In this document: piece after piece, positions 1 to 11,940 of the stretch
Numbering within the stretch: the stretch's first letter is position 1
How the letters are laid out: the number at the start of each line of letters is the position of its first letter
DNA from: Cyrtodaria siliqua
Taxonomy: Eukaryota; Mollusca; Bivalvia; Adapedonta; Hiatellidae
DNA: 64,000 nucleotides
Reading direction: 5' to 3'
Assembly (NCBI GenBank): GCA_037043455.1
Contig: JAWPHD010001801.1
Coordinates: 186,001-250,000, forward strand
Translations under genes and position numbers: made by a program
The notes under the pieces: model-generated
The model's database searches: none
The model's input: only the letters and a program-made list of their open reading frames with translations
What the model was told of the DNA's origin: nothing

Positions 1-60
1 CTTGCCTTCCTGGGGTCCCGGGTATGTATTAATGGAATAGCTCTAACCAATATAATATAA
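1..60. mobile_element. Right end of a short palindromic MITE
   Basis: The stretch around ggtatgtattaatggaatag matches the right arm of the palindromic element at 29388-29540 (ggtatgttttaatggaatag). Only one arm lies in the window, so the assignment rests on that match. Confidence 0.5.
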
Positions 61-207
61 TGCTGAGAAATCAGAAGCAGTCTAGTTGTGATAAGTTTAT
101 TTTATACTTTCTTTAACCAAAAAATACGAAGCATGAGGGTTTGAGCTGTTTATATTTAGCAAAGAAGAATTAACATTGTTAAGAGTAAGAGTGTGTTTGT
201 TTTTTGT

Positions 208-291
208 AAAATGACTCGGCAGTATGCATGTAAATAAAATGACTCAGCAGTATGCATGTAAATAAAATGACTCGGCAGTATGCATGTAAAT
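208..291. repeat. 28-bp tandem repeat, three copies
   Basis: Three successive copies of a unit containing gactcggcagtatgcatg start at 208, 236 and 264. They lie in the intron just upstream of the first visible prolyl 3-hydroxylase exon. Confidence 0.9.
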
Positions 292-335
292 AGGTGTTTT
301 ACTTTAAAATCATAAAACATTTACTAGTATTAAAG

Positions 336-469
336 CCGTAATTCTGTATGTAATATCACTGAAGATTTGAAGGTTGCGGCAGATTTACTGGCCAGTTTGG
401 AAGAGGGGCGTATCAAGAAGGAAGACGATATTGATAACTCTGAGATTCTCAATGAATTTTATGCTCAAG
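336..469 (+). CDS. Prolyl 3-hydroxylase, internal exon upstream of the catalytic domain
   Basis: A coding exon in the frame reading EDLKVAADLLASLEEGR, then an acidic stretch ending NEFYAQ. It ends at a good donor (caag|gtaggt at 469/470) in phase 1, which joins exactly with the next exon at 4255 (G+GT = Gly). The start is uncertain. The frame is closed by a TAA at 331, and AG at 334-335 is the first usable acceptor; AG at 363-364 or 371-372 are alternatives. The helical, charged composition suits the linker between the N-terminal TPR-like region of P3H proteins and the C-terminal dioxygenase domain, but this segment is poorly conserved. I assign it mainly from position, phase and open frame. 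Exons for the N-terminus would lie before the window. Confidence 0.55.
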
Positions 470-540
470 GTAGGTTGCTTGTTACATGAATATCTTCAAC
501 TGAAGGTTGATGGGGCTCCAATGTTTAGTAGAAGTGAGGG

Positions 541-2470
541 CACCAAGACCTAGTGATAGAGTGTGGACCAAAATCTAGTTGTAGAGTGTGGACCAAAATC
601 TAGTTGTAGAGTGTGGACCAAAATCTAGTTGTAGAGTGGGCACCAATATCTGGTTGTAGACTGGGCACCAAGGTCTAGTTGTAGAGTGGGCACCAATATC
701 TGGTTGTAGAGTGTGGACCAAAGTAGATTGTGGACCAAGGTCTAGTGGTAGATTGGGCACCAAGGTCTAGTTGTAGAGTGTGCACCAAGGTCTAGTTGTA
801 GAGTGTGCACTAAGGTCTAGTTGTAGAGTGTGCACCAAGGTCTAGTTGTAGAGTGGGCACCAAGATCTAGTGATAGAGTGTGGACCAAAATCTAGTTGTA
901 GAGAGGGCACTAGCGTCTAGTTGTAAAGTGAGCACCAAGATCTTGTGATTGAGTGGGTCCAACATCTAGTTTTAGAGTGGGGACCCAGGTCAAGTTGTAG
1001 ACTGGGCGCTAAAGTATAGTTGTAGATTGGACACTATGGTCTAGTTGTTGATTGGGTGCTAAGGTCTAGTTGTAGATTGGGCGCCAAGGTCTAGTTGTAG
1101 ATTGGGCACTAAGGTCTAGTTGTAGATTGGGCATCAAGGTCTAGTTCTAAATTGGACACCAAGGTCTAGTTGTACATTGAGCGCTAAGGTCTAGTTGTAG
1201 ATTGGGCATCAAGGTCTAGTTCTAAATTGGACACCAAGGTCTAGTTGTACATTGGGCACTAAGGTCTAGTTGTAGAATGGGCATCAAGGTCTAGTTCTAA
1301 ATTGGACACCAAAGTCTAGTTGTACATTGGGCACTAAGGTCTAGTTGTATATTGGGCAATACGATCTAGTTGTAGATTGGGTGCCAAGGTCTAGTTGTAG
1401 ATTGGGCAATAAGGTCTAGTTGGTTGTAGATTGGGCACTAAGGTCTAGTTGTAGATTGGGTGCCAAGGTCTAGTTGTAGATTGGGCACTGAGGTCTATTT
1501 GTAGATTGGGCACTAAGGTCTAGTTGTATATTGGGCAATATGGTCTAGTTGTAGATTGGGCATTAAGGTTTAGTTGTAGATTGGGCACTAAGGTCTAGTT
1601 GCAGATTGGGCACAAAGGTCTAGTTGTAGATTGGGTGCCAAGGTTTAGTTGTAGATTGGGCACAAAGGTCTAGTTGTAGATTGGGTGCCAAGGTCTAGTT
1701 GTAGATTGGGTGCCAAGATCTAGTTGTAGATTGGGTGCCAAGGTCTAGTTGTAGATTGGACACCAATGTCTAGTTGTAGATTGGGTGCCAAGGTCTAGTT
1801 GTAGATTGGGTGCCAAGGTCTAGTTGTAGATTGGAAACCAATGTCTGGTTGTATATTGGGTGGCAAGGTCTAGTTGTATATTGGGTGGCAAGGTCTCGTG
1901 GTAGATTGGGCATTGAGGTTTAGTAGAGCAGGAAGCAAGGTCTAGAGTTAGAGTGGGCACCAAAGTCTTGTTGTAGAGTGGACACCAAGGTTTAGTTGTA
2001 GATTGGGCGCTAATGTCTAGTAGAGCGGGAACCAAGGTCTAATTGTAGAGTGGGCACTAAGATCTTGTTGTAGAGTGGGCACCAATGTCTATTTGTAGAT
2101 TGGGCGCTAATGTCTAGTTGTAGAGTGGGCGCTAATGTCTAGTTGTAGAGTGGGCACCAATGTCTAGTTGTAGATTGGGCGCTAATGTCTAGTTGTAGAT
2201 TGGGCGCTAATGTCTAGTTGTAGATTGGGCGCTAATGTCTAGTTGTAGAGTGGGCACCAATGTCTAGTTGTAGATTGGGCGCTAATGTCTAGTTGTAGAT
2301 TGGGCGCTAATGTCTAGTAGAGCGGGAACCAAGGTCTAATTGTAGAGTGGGCACTAAGATCTAGTTGTAGAGTGGGCACCAAGGTATAGTTGTAGATTGG
2401 GCGCTAGTGTCTAGTAGAGTGAACATTTTAGTGGTAGAGAGGGCACCATGGGCTAGTTGTAGAGGGGGAG
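541..2470. repeat. 25-bp minisatellite, about 75 copies
   Basis: Long array of a 25-bp unit approximating ggtctagttgtagattgggc plus gccaa, with variants (gagtgggcaccaa, attgggcgctaa). It fills most of the intron after the 336-469 exon. Local blocks of identical variants, for example the gcgctaatg series at 2095-2310, show recent homogenisation. Open frames on the minus strand here come from the repeat and are not genes. Confidence 0.93.
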
Positions 2471-2479
2471 CTAATGTCT

Positions 2480-2770
2480 AGTGGTGGAACTTCCCACCAG
2501 CTACCTTGAATGAGTTACCCCCAATGTTTTATCTGTTGGGAGGAGATGGTCACTGGGTGGTCCAGTGTTATGGCACTTATCTTTAGGGAAAATAAAAGGA
2601 ATCTATTTGATAGTAAGAGTACGGTGGTCCTGGATTCCTCTGTATCCATTCCCTCTCTGAAAGTCTCTATATAACCTTAGTAATGGTAAATGGACCTTAA
2701 AGAACAATTTCAGCAGTTCAGTTCACTAAAGGTAGTAGCATATGCTTCTAGGTGTCTTAACATATATTAT
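2480..2770. mobile_element. Decayed SINE-like fragment
   Basis: The block around ggaatctatttgatagtaag, cctggattcctctgtatcc and tataacc resembles the SINE at 20431-20666 (ggaatctattcgataataag, cctggattcctatgtatcc). It is diverged, and no target-site duplication was identified. Confidence 0.5.
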
Positions 2771-2779
2771 AAATAGTTT

Positions 2780-4254
2780 GTTCTGTACTTCTAGGTGTGT
2801 GATATATACTTCTGTGTGTGTAACATATACTTCTATGGTGTGTAACAGATACTTCTAGGTGTGTAACATAGACTTCTATGTGTGTAGGATATATTTCTAT
2901 GTGTGTAACATATACTTCTAGGGTGTGTAACATAGACTTCTATGTGTGTAACATATACTTCTATGTGTGTAACATAGACTTCTATTTGTGTAACATAGAC
3001 TTATAGGTGTGTAACATATACATCTAGGTGTGTAACATGTACTGCAAGGTGTGTAACATATACTTCTATGTGTGTAACATAGACTTCTATTTTTGTAACA
3101 TAGACTTATAGGTGTGTAACATATACATCTAGGTGTGTAACATGTACTGCTAGGTGTGTAACATATACTTCTAGGTGTGTAATATATACTTCTAGGTGTG
3201 TTACACATATATATTTAGGTGTGTAACATATACTTTTTTGTGTGTAACATATGCTTCTAGGTGTGTAACATATACTTTTTTGTGTGTAACATATACTTCT
3301 AGGTGTGTAACACATATACATCTAGGTGTGTAACATATACATCTAGGTGTGTAACATGTACTTCTAGGTGTCTAACATATACTTCTAAGTGTGTAACATC
3401 TATACTTCTAGGTGTGTAACATACATATTTATTAGTTTGTTATGTTCGTCTAGGTGTGTGCTATATACTTCCAGGTGTGTAACATACTTCTAGGGTGAGT
3501 AACATAGACTTCACGGTGTGTAACATATACTTCTATGTGTGTAACATAGACTTCTATTTGTGTAACATAGACTTCTATGTGTGTAACATATATATCTAGG
3601 TGTGTAACATGTACTGCTAGGTTTGTAACATACACTTCTAGGTGTGTAACATATACTTCTAGATTTGTAACTCATATATATTTAGGTGTGTAACATACTT
3701 CTTTGTGTGTAACATATACTTCTAGGTGTGTAACACATATACATCTAGGTGTGTAACATGTACTTCTAGGTGTCTAACATATACTTCTAAGTGTGTAACA
3801 CCTATTCTTCTAGGTGTGTAACATACATATTTATTAGTTTGTTATGTTCGTCTAGGTGTGTGCTATATACTTCCAGGTGTGTAACATACTTCTAGGGTGA
3901 GTAACATAGACTTCACGGTGTGTAACATATACTTCTATGTGTGTAACATAGACTTCTATTTGTGTAACATAGACTTCTATGTGTGTAGCATATATATCTA
4001 GGTGTGTAACATGTACTGCTAGGTTTGTAACATACACTTCTAGGTGTGTAACATATACTTCTAGATGTGTAACTCATATATATTTAGGTGTGTAACATAC
4101 TTCTTTAGGTGTAACATATACTTCTAGGTGTGTAACATATACTTCTAGGTATGTAACATATACTTCTAGGTGTGTAGCACATATACATCTAGGTGTGTAA
4201 CACATATTCTTTTTTGTGTGTATATACTTCTTTGTGTGTAACATATACTTCTAG
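2780..4254. repeat. 21-bp minisatellite ending at an exon's splice acceptor
   Basis: Array of a unit of about 21 bp, acttctaggtgtgtaacat plus at, with variants. A higher-order repeat of 402 bp is visible: the block from about 3430 is repeated from about 3832. The final unit runs straight into the exon at 4255; the unit's own ttctag|gtgtg is the splice acceptor and first exon bases. Minus-strand open frames such as YVTHLEVYVTH repeats are products of the unit and not genes. Confidence 0.92.
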
Positions 4255-4361
4255 GTGTGACAATAGTCAGTACTGGGGAAGATCTACTGGGTAAGGAGAG
4301 ATTTGTGGCCGACGGTCTGTCTACTGATACAGAATGTGATGAGCTTATACGTCTGGCTAAG
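4255..4361 (+). CDS. Prolyl 3-hydroxylase, exon opening the catalytic domain
   Basis: The exon reads VTIVSTGEDLLGKERFVADG, then LSTDTECDELIRLAK. It corresponds to the segment of vertebrate P3H1/P3H2 that opens the catalytic region (pattern RVLLDGVLS.EEC.EL..LA). The acceptor ctag|GT at 4254/4255 completes a Gly codon begun in the previous exon. The donor AAG|gtaagt at 4361 is near-consensus and leaves phase 0. P3H enzymes hydroxylate the 3-position of proline in collagen Gly-Pro-Hyp triplets in the endoplasmic reticulum. The acceptor is the last copy of the adjoining minisatellite, so many cttctag|gtgtg decoys lie directly upstream. An alternative start at AG 4268-4269 (aatag|TC) is possible but would break the phase match. 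Confidence 0.85.
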
Positions 4362-4588
4362 GTAAGTTTGTTTATCTGCATCTGTGGGGGATATAGGGCT
4401 TCTTTTGAGATAAATGGGAAAAGGCCCAGGCCTGTTGATTTCGGGAAAAGAAGCATGAGATTGTTAAAATTGGGGGCGAAAATAGCATAATTTTTCGCTA
4501 TTGAGGGACTGTTTTTTAAGTGGAAAACTTTCATTAAAAGGTATGCTTCAGGTATAACATCAATCATATATTGAATTTGGCAATACTT
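4362..4588 (+). other. Intron, no other feature seen
   Basis: Sequence between the exon donor and the left end of the transposon at 4589. No gene or repeat was recognised. Confidence 0.5.
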
Positions 4589-4628
4589 TTAAAGAGGTTG
4601 TTGCACTATTCTGGAACAAGCTTCATTT

Positions 4629-7600
4629 TTAGCTCGACTGATCAGAGATCAGCAGATCTGATCAGCAGGGCTTATGCCGTGGTGCAGCGTCCGTCATCCG
4701 TACATCCGTACGTCCGTCCGTCCGTAAACATTTATTTGTAGCGACTACTCCTCTGAAACTACTGGATAGATATTCATGAAACTTTACAGAAATGTTGCCC
4801 ATGAAGTCTAGTTGATCCTAGCAAAAATTCATGTTGATGTAAAATCCAAGATGGCCGCCAAAGCTAAAAATAGATTTTTAGCTCGACTGATCCTGATCAG
4901 AGATCAGCAGAGCTTATGCCGTGGTGCGGCGTCCGTCGTTAGTCCGGCCGTCTGTCCGTCCGTCTGTAAACTTTTATTTGTAGCGACTACTCCTCTGAAA
5001 CTACTGGATGGATATTCATGAAACTTTACAGAAATGTTGCCCATGAAGTCTAGTTGATCCTAGCAAAAATTCATGTTGATGCGAAATCCAAGATGGCCAC
5101 CACAGCTAGAAATAGATTTTTAAAATACAAGTTTGTAGCGACTACTTCTTGAAAAGTGATATTGATATGGGACTTTTTCTAAAATGATCAGCATGACATG
5201 ATGTTGGTCCTTGTCAAAAAACATTTTGATTCGATGTTAAACATGGCTGTCAGCGGCCATCTTTGTTTACATAGAGTTATATAATGAAAACTTGTAGCGA
5301 CTACTCCTCTGAAACTACTTGACCGATTTTCATGAAACTTCACAGGAATGTTGCTCTTGATGTCTAATTGATCCTAGCAAAATTTCAGGTCGGCTGGAAA
5401 TTCAAGATGGCCGCCACGGCTAAAAATAGATTTTCAAAAAACAAGTTTGTAGCGACTACTTCCTGAAATCAAAATCAATCAGTAGAGCTTCAAGGTCATT
5501 GACCTCTTGTTAAAATACAAGTTTGTAGCGAGTACTTCTTGAAAACTACAAGTGATATTGATATGGGACTTTTTCTAAAATGATCAGTATGGAATGATGT
5601 TGATCCTTGTCGAAAATTATTTTGATGCGACGCCATCTTTGTTTACACAGAGTTATATGATGAAAACTTGTAGCGACTACTCCTCTGAAATTACTTGACG
5701 GATTTTCATGAAACTTCACATGAATGTTGCTCTTGATGTCTAATTGATCCTAGCAAAACTTTAGGACGGCCGGAAATTCAAGATGGCCGCCACAGCTAAA
5801 AATAGATTTTCAAAAAAAACAAGTTTGTAGCGAGTACTTCTTGAAAACTATAAATGATATTGATATGGGACTTTTTCTAAAATGATCAGTATGGAATGAT
5901 GTTGATCCTTGTCGAAAATTATTTTGATGCGACGCCATCTTTGTTTACACAGAGTTATATGGTGAAAACTTGTAGCGACTACTCCTCTGAAACTACTTGA
6001 CGGATTTTCATGAAACTTCACATGAATGTTGCTCTTGATGTCTTATTGATCCTAGCAAAACTTCAGGACGGCCGGAAATTCAAGATGGCCGTCACGGCTA
6101 AAAATAGATTTTCAAAAAACAAGTTTGTAGCGACTACTTCTTGAAAACTATAAGTGATATTGATATGGGACTTTTTAGCTCTACTGATCAGAGATCAGCA
6201 GAGCTTATGCCGTGGTGCGGTGTCCGTCGTCCGTCCGTCTGTCCGTCCGTCTGTCCGTCCGTTAACTTTTATTTGTAGCGACTACTCCTCTGAAACTACT
6301 GGATAGATATTCATGAAACTTTACAGAAATGTTGCCCATGAAGTCTAGTTGATCCAAGCAAAAATTCATGTTGATGTGAAATCCAAGATGGCCGCCAAAT
6401 CTAAAAATAGGATTTTAAAAAACAAGTTTGTAGCGACTACTTCTTGAAAACTCTAAGTGATATTGATATGGGACTTTTTCTAAAATGATCAGCATGACAT
6501 GATGTTGGTCCTTGTCGAAAATCGTTTTGATTCGACGTTAAACATGGCTGCCAGCGGCCATCTTTGTTTACAAAAAGTTATATAATGAAAAATTGTAGCG
6601 ACTACTCCTCTGTAACTACTTAACGGATTTTCATGAAACTTCACAGGAATGTTGCTCTTGAAGTCTAATTGATCCTAGCAAAATTTCAGGTCGGCCGGAA
6701 ATTCAAGATGGCCGCCACGGCTAAAAATAGATTTAAAATAAATAAACTTGTAGCGACTACTTCTTGAAAACTGTAAGTGATATTGATATGGGACATTTTC
6801 TAAAATGATCAGCATGACATGATGTTGATCCTTGTCAAAATTTATTTCGATGCAACTTTAAACATGGCCGCTAGCGGCCATCTTTGTTTACATAGAGTTT
6901 TATAGTAAAAACTTGTAGCGACTACTCCTCTGAAACTACTTGGCGGATTTTCATGAAACTTTACAGGAATGTTGCTCTTAATGTCTAATTGATCCTAGCA
7001 AAATTTCAGTTCGGCCAGAAATTCAAGATGGCCACCACAGCTAAAAATAGATTTTTAAAAAATAAGTTTGTAGAGACTACTTCTTGAAAACTATAGGTGA
7101 TATTGATATGGGACTTTTTCTAAAATGATTAGCATGACATGATGGTTATCCGAGTCGAACATTATTTTGATTCGAAGTTAAACATGGCTGCCTGTGGCCA
7201 TCTTTGTTTACATAGAGTTATATAATGAAAACTTGTAGCGACTACTCCTCTGCAACTGCTTGACGGATTTTCATGAAACTTCACACGAATGTTTCTCTTG
7301 ATGTCTAATTGATCCTAGCAAAATTTCAGGTCGGCCGGAAATTCAAGATGGCCGCCATGGCTAAAAATAGATTTTCAAAATACAAGTTTGTAGCGACTAC
7401 TTCTTGAAAACTATAAGTGATATTGATATGGGACTTTTTCTAAAATGATCAGCATGACATGATGTTGGTCCTTGTCAAAAATTGTTTTGATTCGATGTTA
7501 AACATGGCTGTCAGCGGCCATCTTTGTTTACATAGAGTTATATAATGAAAACTTGTAGCGACTACTCCTCTGAAACTACTTCACGGATTTTCATGAAACT

Positions 7601-10600
7601 TCGCAGGAATGTTGCTCTTGATGTCTAATTGATTATAGCAAAATTTCAGGTCGGCCGGAAATTCAAGATGGCCGCCACGGCTAAAAATAAATTCTCAAAA
7701 AACAAGTTTGTAGCGACTTCTTCCTGAAATCAAAATTAATCAGTAGAGCTTCAAGGTCATTGACCTCTTGTTCTAAAATCATCAGCATGACATGATGTTG
7801 GTCCTTGTCGAAAAATCGTTTTGATTCGATGTTAAACATGGCTGTCAGCGGCCATCTTTGTTTACATAGAGTTATATAATGAAAACTTGTAGCGACTACT
7901 TCTCTGAAACTACTTGACCGATTTTCATGAAACTTCACAGGAATGTTGCTCTTGATGTCTAATTGATCCTAGCAAAATTTCAGGTCGGCTGGAAATTCAA
8001 GATGGCCGCCACGGCTAAAAATAGATTTTCAAAAAACAAGTTTGTAGCGACTAATTCCTGAAATCAAAATCAATCAGTAGAGCTTCAAGATCATTGACCT
8101 CTTGTTAAAATACAAGTTTGTAGCGAGTACTTCTTGAAAACTACAAGTGATATTGATATGGGACTTTTTCTAAAATGATCAGTATGGAATGATGTTGATC
8201 CTTGTCGAAAATTATTTTGATGCGACGCCATCTTTGTTTACACAGAGTTATATGATGAAAACTTGTAGCGACTACTCCTCTGAAATTACTTGACGGATTT
8301 TCATGAAACTTCACATGAATGTTGCTCTTGATGTCTAATTGATCCTAGCAAAACTTTAGGACGGCCGGAAATTCAAGATGGCCGCCACAGCTAAAAATAG
8401 ATTTTCAAAAAAAACAAGTTTGTAGCGAGTACTTCTTGAAAACTATAAATGATATTGATATGGGACTTTTTCTAAAATGATCAGTATGGAATGATGTTGA
8501 TCCTTGTCGAAAATTATTTTGATGCGACGCCATCTTTGTTTACACAGAGTTATATGGTGAAAACTTGTAGCGACTACTCCTCTGAAACTACTTGACGGAT
8601 TTTCATGAAACTTCACATGAATGTTGCTCTTGATGTCTTATTGATCCTAGCAAAACTTCAGGACGGCCGGAAATTCAAGATGGCCGTCACGGCTAAAAAT
8701 AGATTTTCAAAAAACAAGTTTGTAGCGACTACTTCTTGAAAACTATAAGTGATATTGATATGGGACTTTTTAGCTCTACTGATCAGAGATCAGCAGAGCT
8801 TATGCCGTGGTGCGGTGTCCGTCGTCCGTCCGTCTGTCCGTCCGTCTGTCCGTCCGTTAACTTTTATTTGTAGCGACTACTCCTCTGAAACTACTGGATA
8901 GATATTCATGAAACTTTACAGAAATGTTGCCCATGAAGTCTAGTTGATCCAAGCAAAAATTCATGTTGATGTGAAATCCAAGATGGCCGCCAAATCTAAA
9001 AATAGGATTTTAAAAAACAAGTTTGTAGCGACTACTTCTTGAAAACTCTAAGTGATATTGATATGGGACTTTTTCTAAAATGATCAGCATGACATGATGT
9101 TGGTCCTTGTCGAAAATCGTTTTGTTCGACGTTAAACATGGCTGCCAGCGGCCATCTTTGTTTACAAAAAGTTATATAATGAAAAATTGTAGCGACTACT
9201 CCTCTGTAACTACTTAACGGATTTTCATGAAACTTCACAGGAATGTTGCTCTTGAAGTCTAATTGATCCTAGCAAAATTTCAGGTCGGCCGGAAATTCAA
9301 GATGGCCGCCACGGCTAAAAATAGATTTAAAATAAATAAACTTGTAGCGACTACTTCTTGAAAACTGTAAGTGATATTGATATGGGACATTTTCTAAAAT
9401 GATCAGCATGACATGATGTTGATCCTTGTCAAAATTTATTTCGATGCAACTTTAAACATGGCCGCTAGCGGCCATCTTTGTTTACATAGAGTTTTATAGT
9501 AAAAACTTGTAGCGACTACTCCTCTGAAACTACTTGGCGGATTTTCATGAAACTTTACAGGAATGTTGCTCTTAATGTCTAATTGATCCTAGCAAAATTT
9601 CAGTTCGGCCAGAAATTCAAGATGGCCACCACAGCTAAAAATAGATTTTTAAAAAATAAGTTTGTAGAGACTACTTCTTGAAAACTATAGGTGATATTGA
9701 TATGGGACTTTTTCTAAAATGATCAGCATGACATGATGGTTATCCGAGTCGAACATTATTTTGATTCGAAGTTAAACATGGCTGCCTGTGGCCATCTTTG
9801 TTTACATAGAGTTATATAATGAAAACTTGTAGCGACTACTCCTCTGCAACTACTTGACGGATTTTCATGAAACTTCACACGAATGTTCCTCTTGATGTCT
9901 AATTGATCCTAGCAAAATTTCAGGTCGGCCTGAAATTCAAGATGGCCGCCATGGCTAAAAATAGATTTTCAAAATACAAGTTTGTAGCGACTACTTCTTG
10001 AAAACTATAAGTGATATTGATATGGGACTTTTTCTAAAATGATCAGCATGACATGATGTTGGTCCTTGTCAAAAATTGTTTTGATTCGATGTTAAACATG
10101 GCTGTCAGCGGCCATCTTTGTTTACATAGAGTTATATAATGAAAACTTGTAGCGACTACTCCTCTGAAACTACTTCACGGATTTTCATGAAACTTCGCAG
10201 GAATGTTGCTCTTGATGTCTAATTGATACTAGCAAAATTTCAGGTCGGCCGGAAATTCAAGATGGCCGCCACGGCTAAAAATAAATTCTCAAAAAACAAG
10301 TTTGTAGCGACTTCTTCCTGAAATCAAAATTAATCAGTAGAGCTTCAAGGTCATTGACCTCTTGTTCTAAAATCATCAGCATGACATGATGTTGGTCCTT
10401 GTCGAAAATCGTTTTGATTCAATGTTAAACATGGCTGTCAGTGGCCATCTTTGTTTACATAGAGTTATCTAGTAAAAACTTGTAGCGACTATTCCTCTGT
10501 AACTACTTGACGGATTTTCATGAAACTTCACAGGAATGTTGCTCTTGATGTCTAATTGATCCTAGCAAAATTTCAGGTCGGCCGGAAATTCAAGATGGCC

Positions 10601-10853
10601 GCCATGACTAAAAATAGATTTTCAAAATACAAGTTTGTAGCGACTACTTCTTGAAAACTATAAGTGATATTGATATGGGACTTTTTCTAAAATGATCAGT
10701 ATGACATGATGTTGATCCTTGTCAAAAATTATTTTGATTTGACGTTAAACATGGTTATATAATGAAAACTTGATTTTCATGAAACTTCACAGGAATGCTG
10801 ATCTAGCTAGAAAAAACCTATCAGTAGAGCTTCAAGGTCATTGACCTCTTGTT
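4629..10853 (+). mobile_element. Non-autonomous GTCCGTCCG-type element expanded into a 320-bp repeat array
   Basis: It begins with ttagctcgactgatcagaga, a (gtccgtcc)n stretch and tgtagcgactactcctctga. It ends with gcttcaaggtcattgacctc plus ttgtt. In between is a tandem array with a period of about 320 bp made of two diverged halves of about 160 bp. One half contains gattttcatgaaacttcaca and aattcaagatggccgcc; the other contains gatattgatatgggactttt and aacatggctg.cagcggcc. Internal heads at about 4874, 6176 and 8769 show that several elements were merged. No credible coding frame. Confidence 0.85.
5190..10384. repeat. Near-identical 2.6-kb tandem duplication within the array
   Basis: About 5190-7785 is repeated at about 7786-10384 with an offset of 2595 bp (for example aagtttgtagcgagtacttc at 5519 and 8114). 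The copies share peculiar variants such as gagtac, the internal head and ctagcggcc, and differ at few positions (one A missing near 9125). Breakpoints fall in homologous units, consistent with recent unequal crossing-over. Confidence 0.85.
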
Positions 10854-11474
10854 ATAAAAAAGGGCTTTAAAAATCATGGAAAAAGATTAATGAATTATCA
10901 AAATATTATAAAAAATACAGGAGATATGATCTTTTAAAAGTTTGCAAAAATTCTCAAACGGAGGCAGCCATCTTGGATTGATGACGTCGTCGCGCCTTTT
11001 TTCCATTTATTGCATATTAATAAATATCATTTAAAACAAATAATATCACTGCAAATACACGTAAATCGTAAAAAGAGCATATACACAGTGCTCACACTGG
11101 CCATTTCAAATTAATAGCCACACATTTTTTAGTTAAGAAAATAATATGTAAATATAAAATAAAACAGTTATACTGTATAATCCAGTATAACTGTTTTTAT
11201 TTTATATTTACAATTTAATACATTTATTTGCTTTAACCACTATTTATTATCTTTTTTCCATATATGGATAAAGGCGCGACGATGTCATCATTAAAAATGG
11301 CTGCCTCCATTGGAATCTTTTTGCCCATTTTCAAAATGTCATTCTCCTATATTTTTTAAGATATTTTGATAATGTTTTCAGCTTCTTCCACGCTTTTTTA
11401 AGCCCTTTTAAATGAAACTAGTTCCAGAATAGTGCAACAGCTCCTTTAACATACAGTGGAACGTCTATGACTCA

Positions 11475-11940
11475 GAGATCAGCAGAACTTAAGCCGTGGT
11501 GCAGTGTCGGTTGTCCGTCAGTCTGTCCGTAAACTTTTTTTGTAGCGACTACTCCTCTGAAACTACCGGATGGGTTGTCATGAAACTGTACAGAAATGTT
11601 GCTCATGATGTCTAGTTGATCCTAGCAAAAATTCAGGTCGGCCTGTAATTCAAGATGGCCGCCACGGCTAAAAATAGATTTTGTGGCGACTACTTCTCAA
11701 AAACCATAAGTGGTATTGATCTGAAATCTTTACCAAAGTGACTGGCACGACATGTAGTTGGTCCTAACCAAAGTTCATTTTGATTGCGGCCATCTTTGTT
11801 TACATAGAGTTATATAGGAAAAACTTGTGGCCACTACTCCTCTGAAACTACTTGACAGATTTTCATGAAACTTCACAGGAATACTGATATAGCTATCAAA
11901 AACCTATCAGTGGAGGTTGAAGGTCATTGACCTCTTGCGT
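11475..11940 (+). mobile_element. Short copy of the GTCCGTCCG-type element
   Basis: It starts in cagagatcagcagaacttaa and has the tgtccgtcagtctgtccgt stretch, one pair of half-units (aattcaagatggccgccacg; catctttgtttacatagagt) and the terminal gaaggtcattgacctcttg. This near-monomeric copy lies beside the large array. Confidence 0.8.

Larger units (their letters stand above)
4589..11449. mobile_element. TTAA-flanked palindromic MITE, split by a repeat array
   Basis: The left end TTAAAGAGGTTGTTGCACTA (4589) is the inverted counterpart of the right end near 11430-11449 (agtgcaacagctcctttaa). Inside these lie longer inverted arms: 10854-11010 (aaaaagggctt, gaggcagccatctt, gatgacgtcgtcgcgcc) matches the complement of 11265-11410. 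The central hairpin at about 11150-11210 (aaaacagttatactg / cagtataactgtttt) completes a foldback element of roughly 640 bp. The left arm is interrupted after cttcatt by the 6.2-kb array at 4629-10853. The TTAA at both ends suggests a piggyBac-type target site. No coding capacity. Confidence 0.75.

Noticed and set aside
2918..4037. Minus-strand frames with CYTPRSI / YVTHLEV repeats
   Set aside because: Direct reading of the 21-bp minisatellite; no start context, splice signals or similarity.
4290..4490. Continuation of the 4255 exon as a single exon to 4490
   Set aside because: The frame after AAG|gtaagt (VSLFICICGGYRASF...) has no P3H similarity, while the donor is near-consensus and the phase fits both alternative exons.
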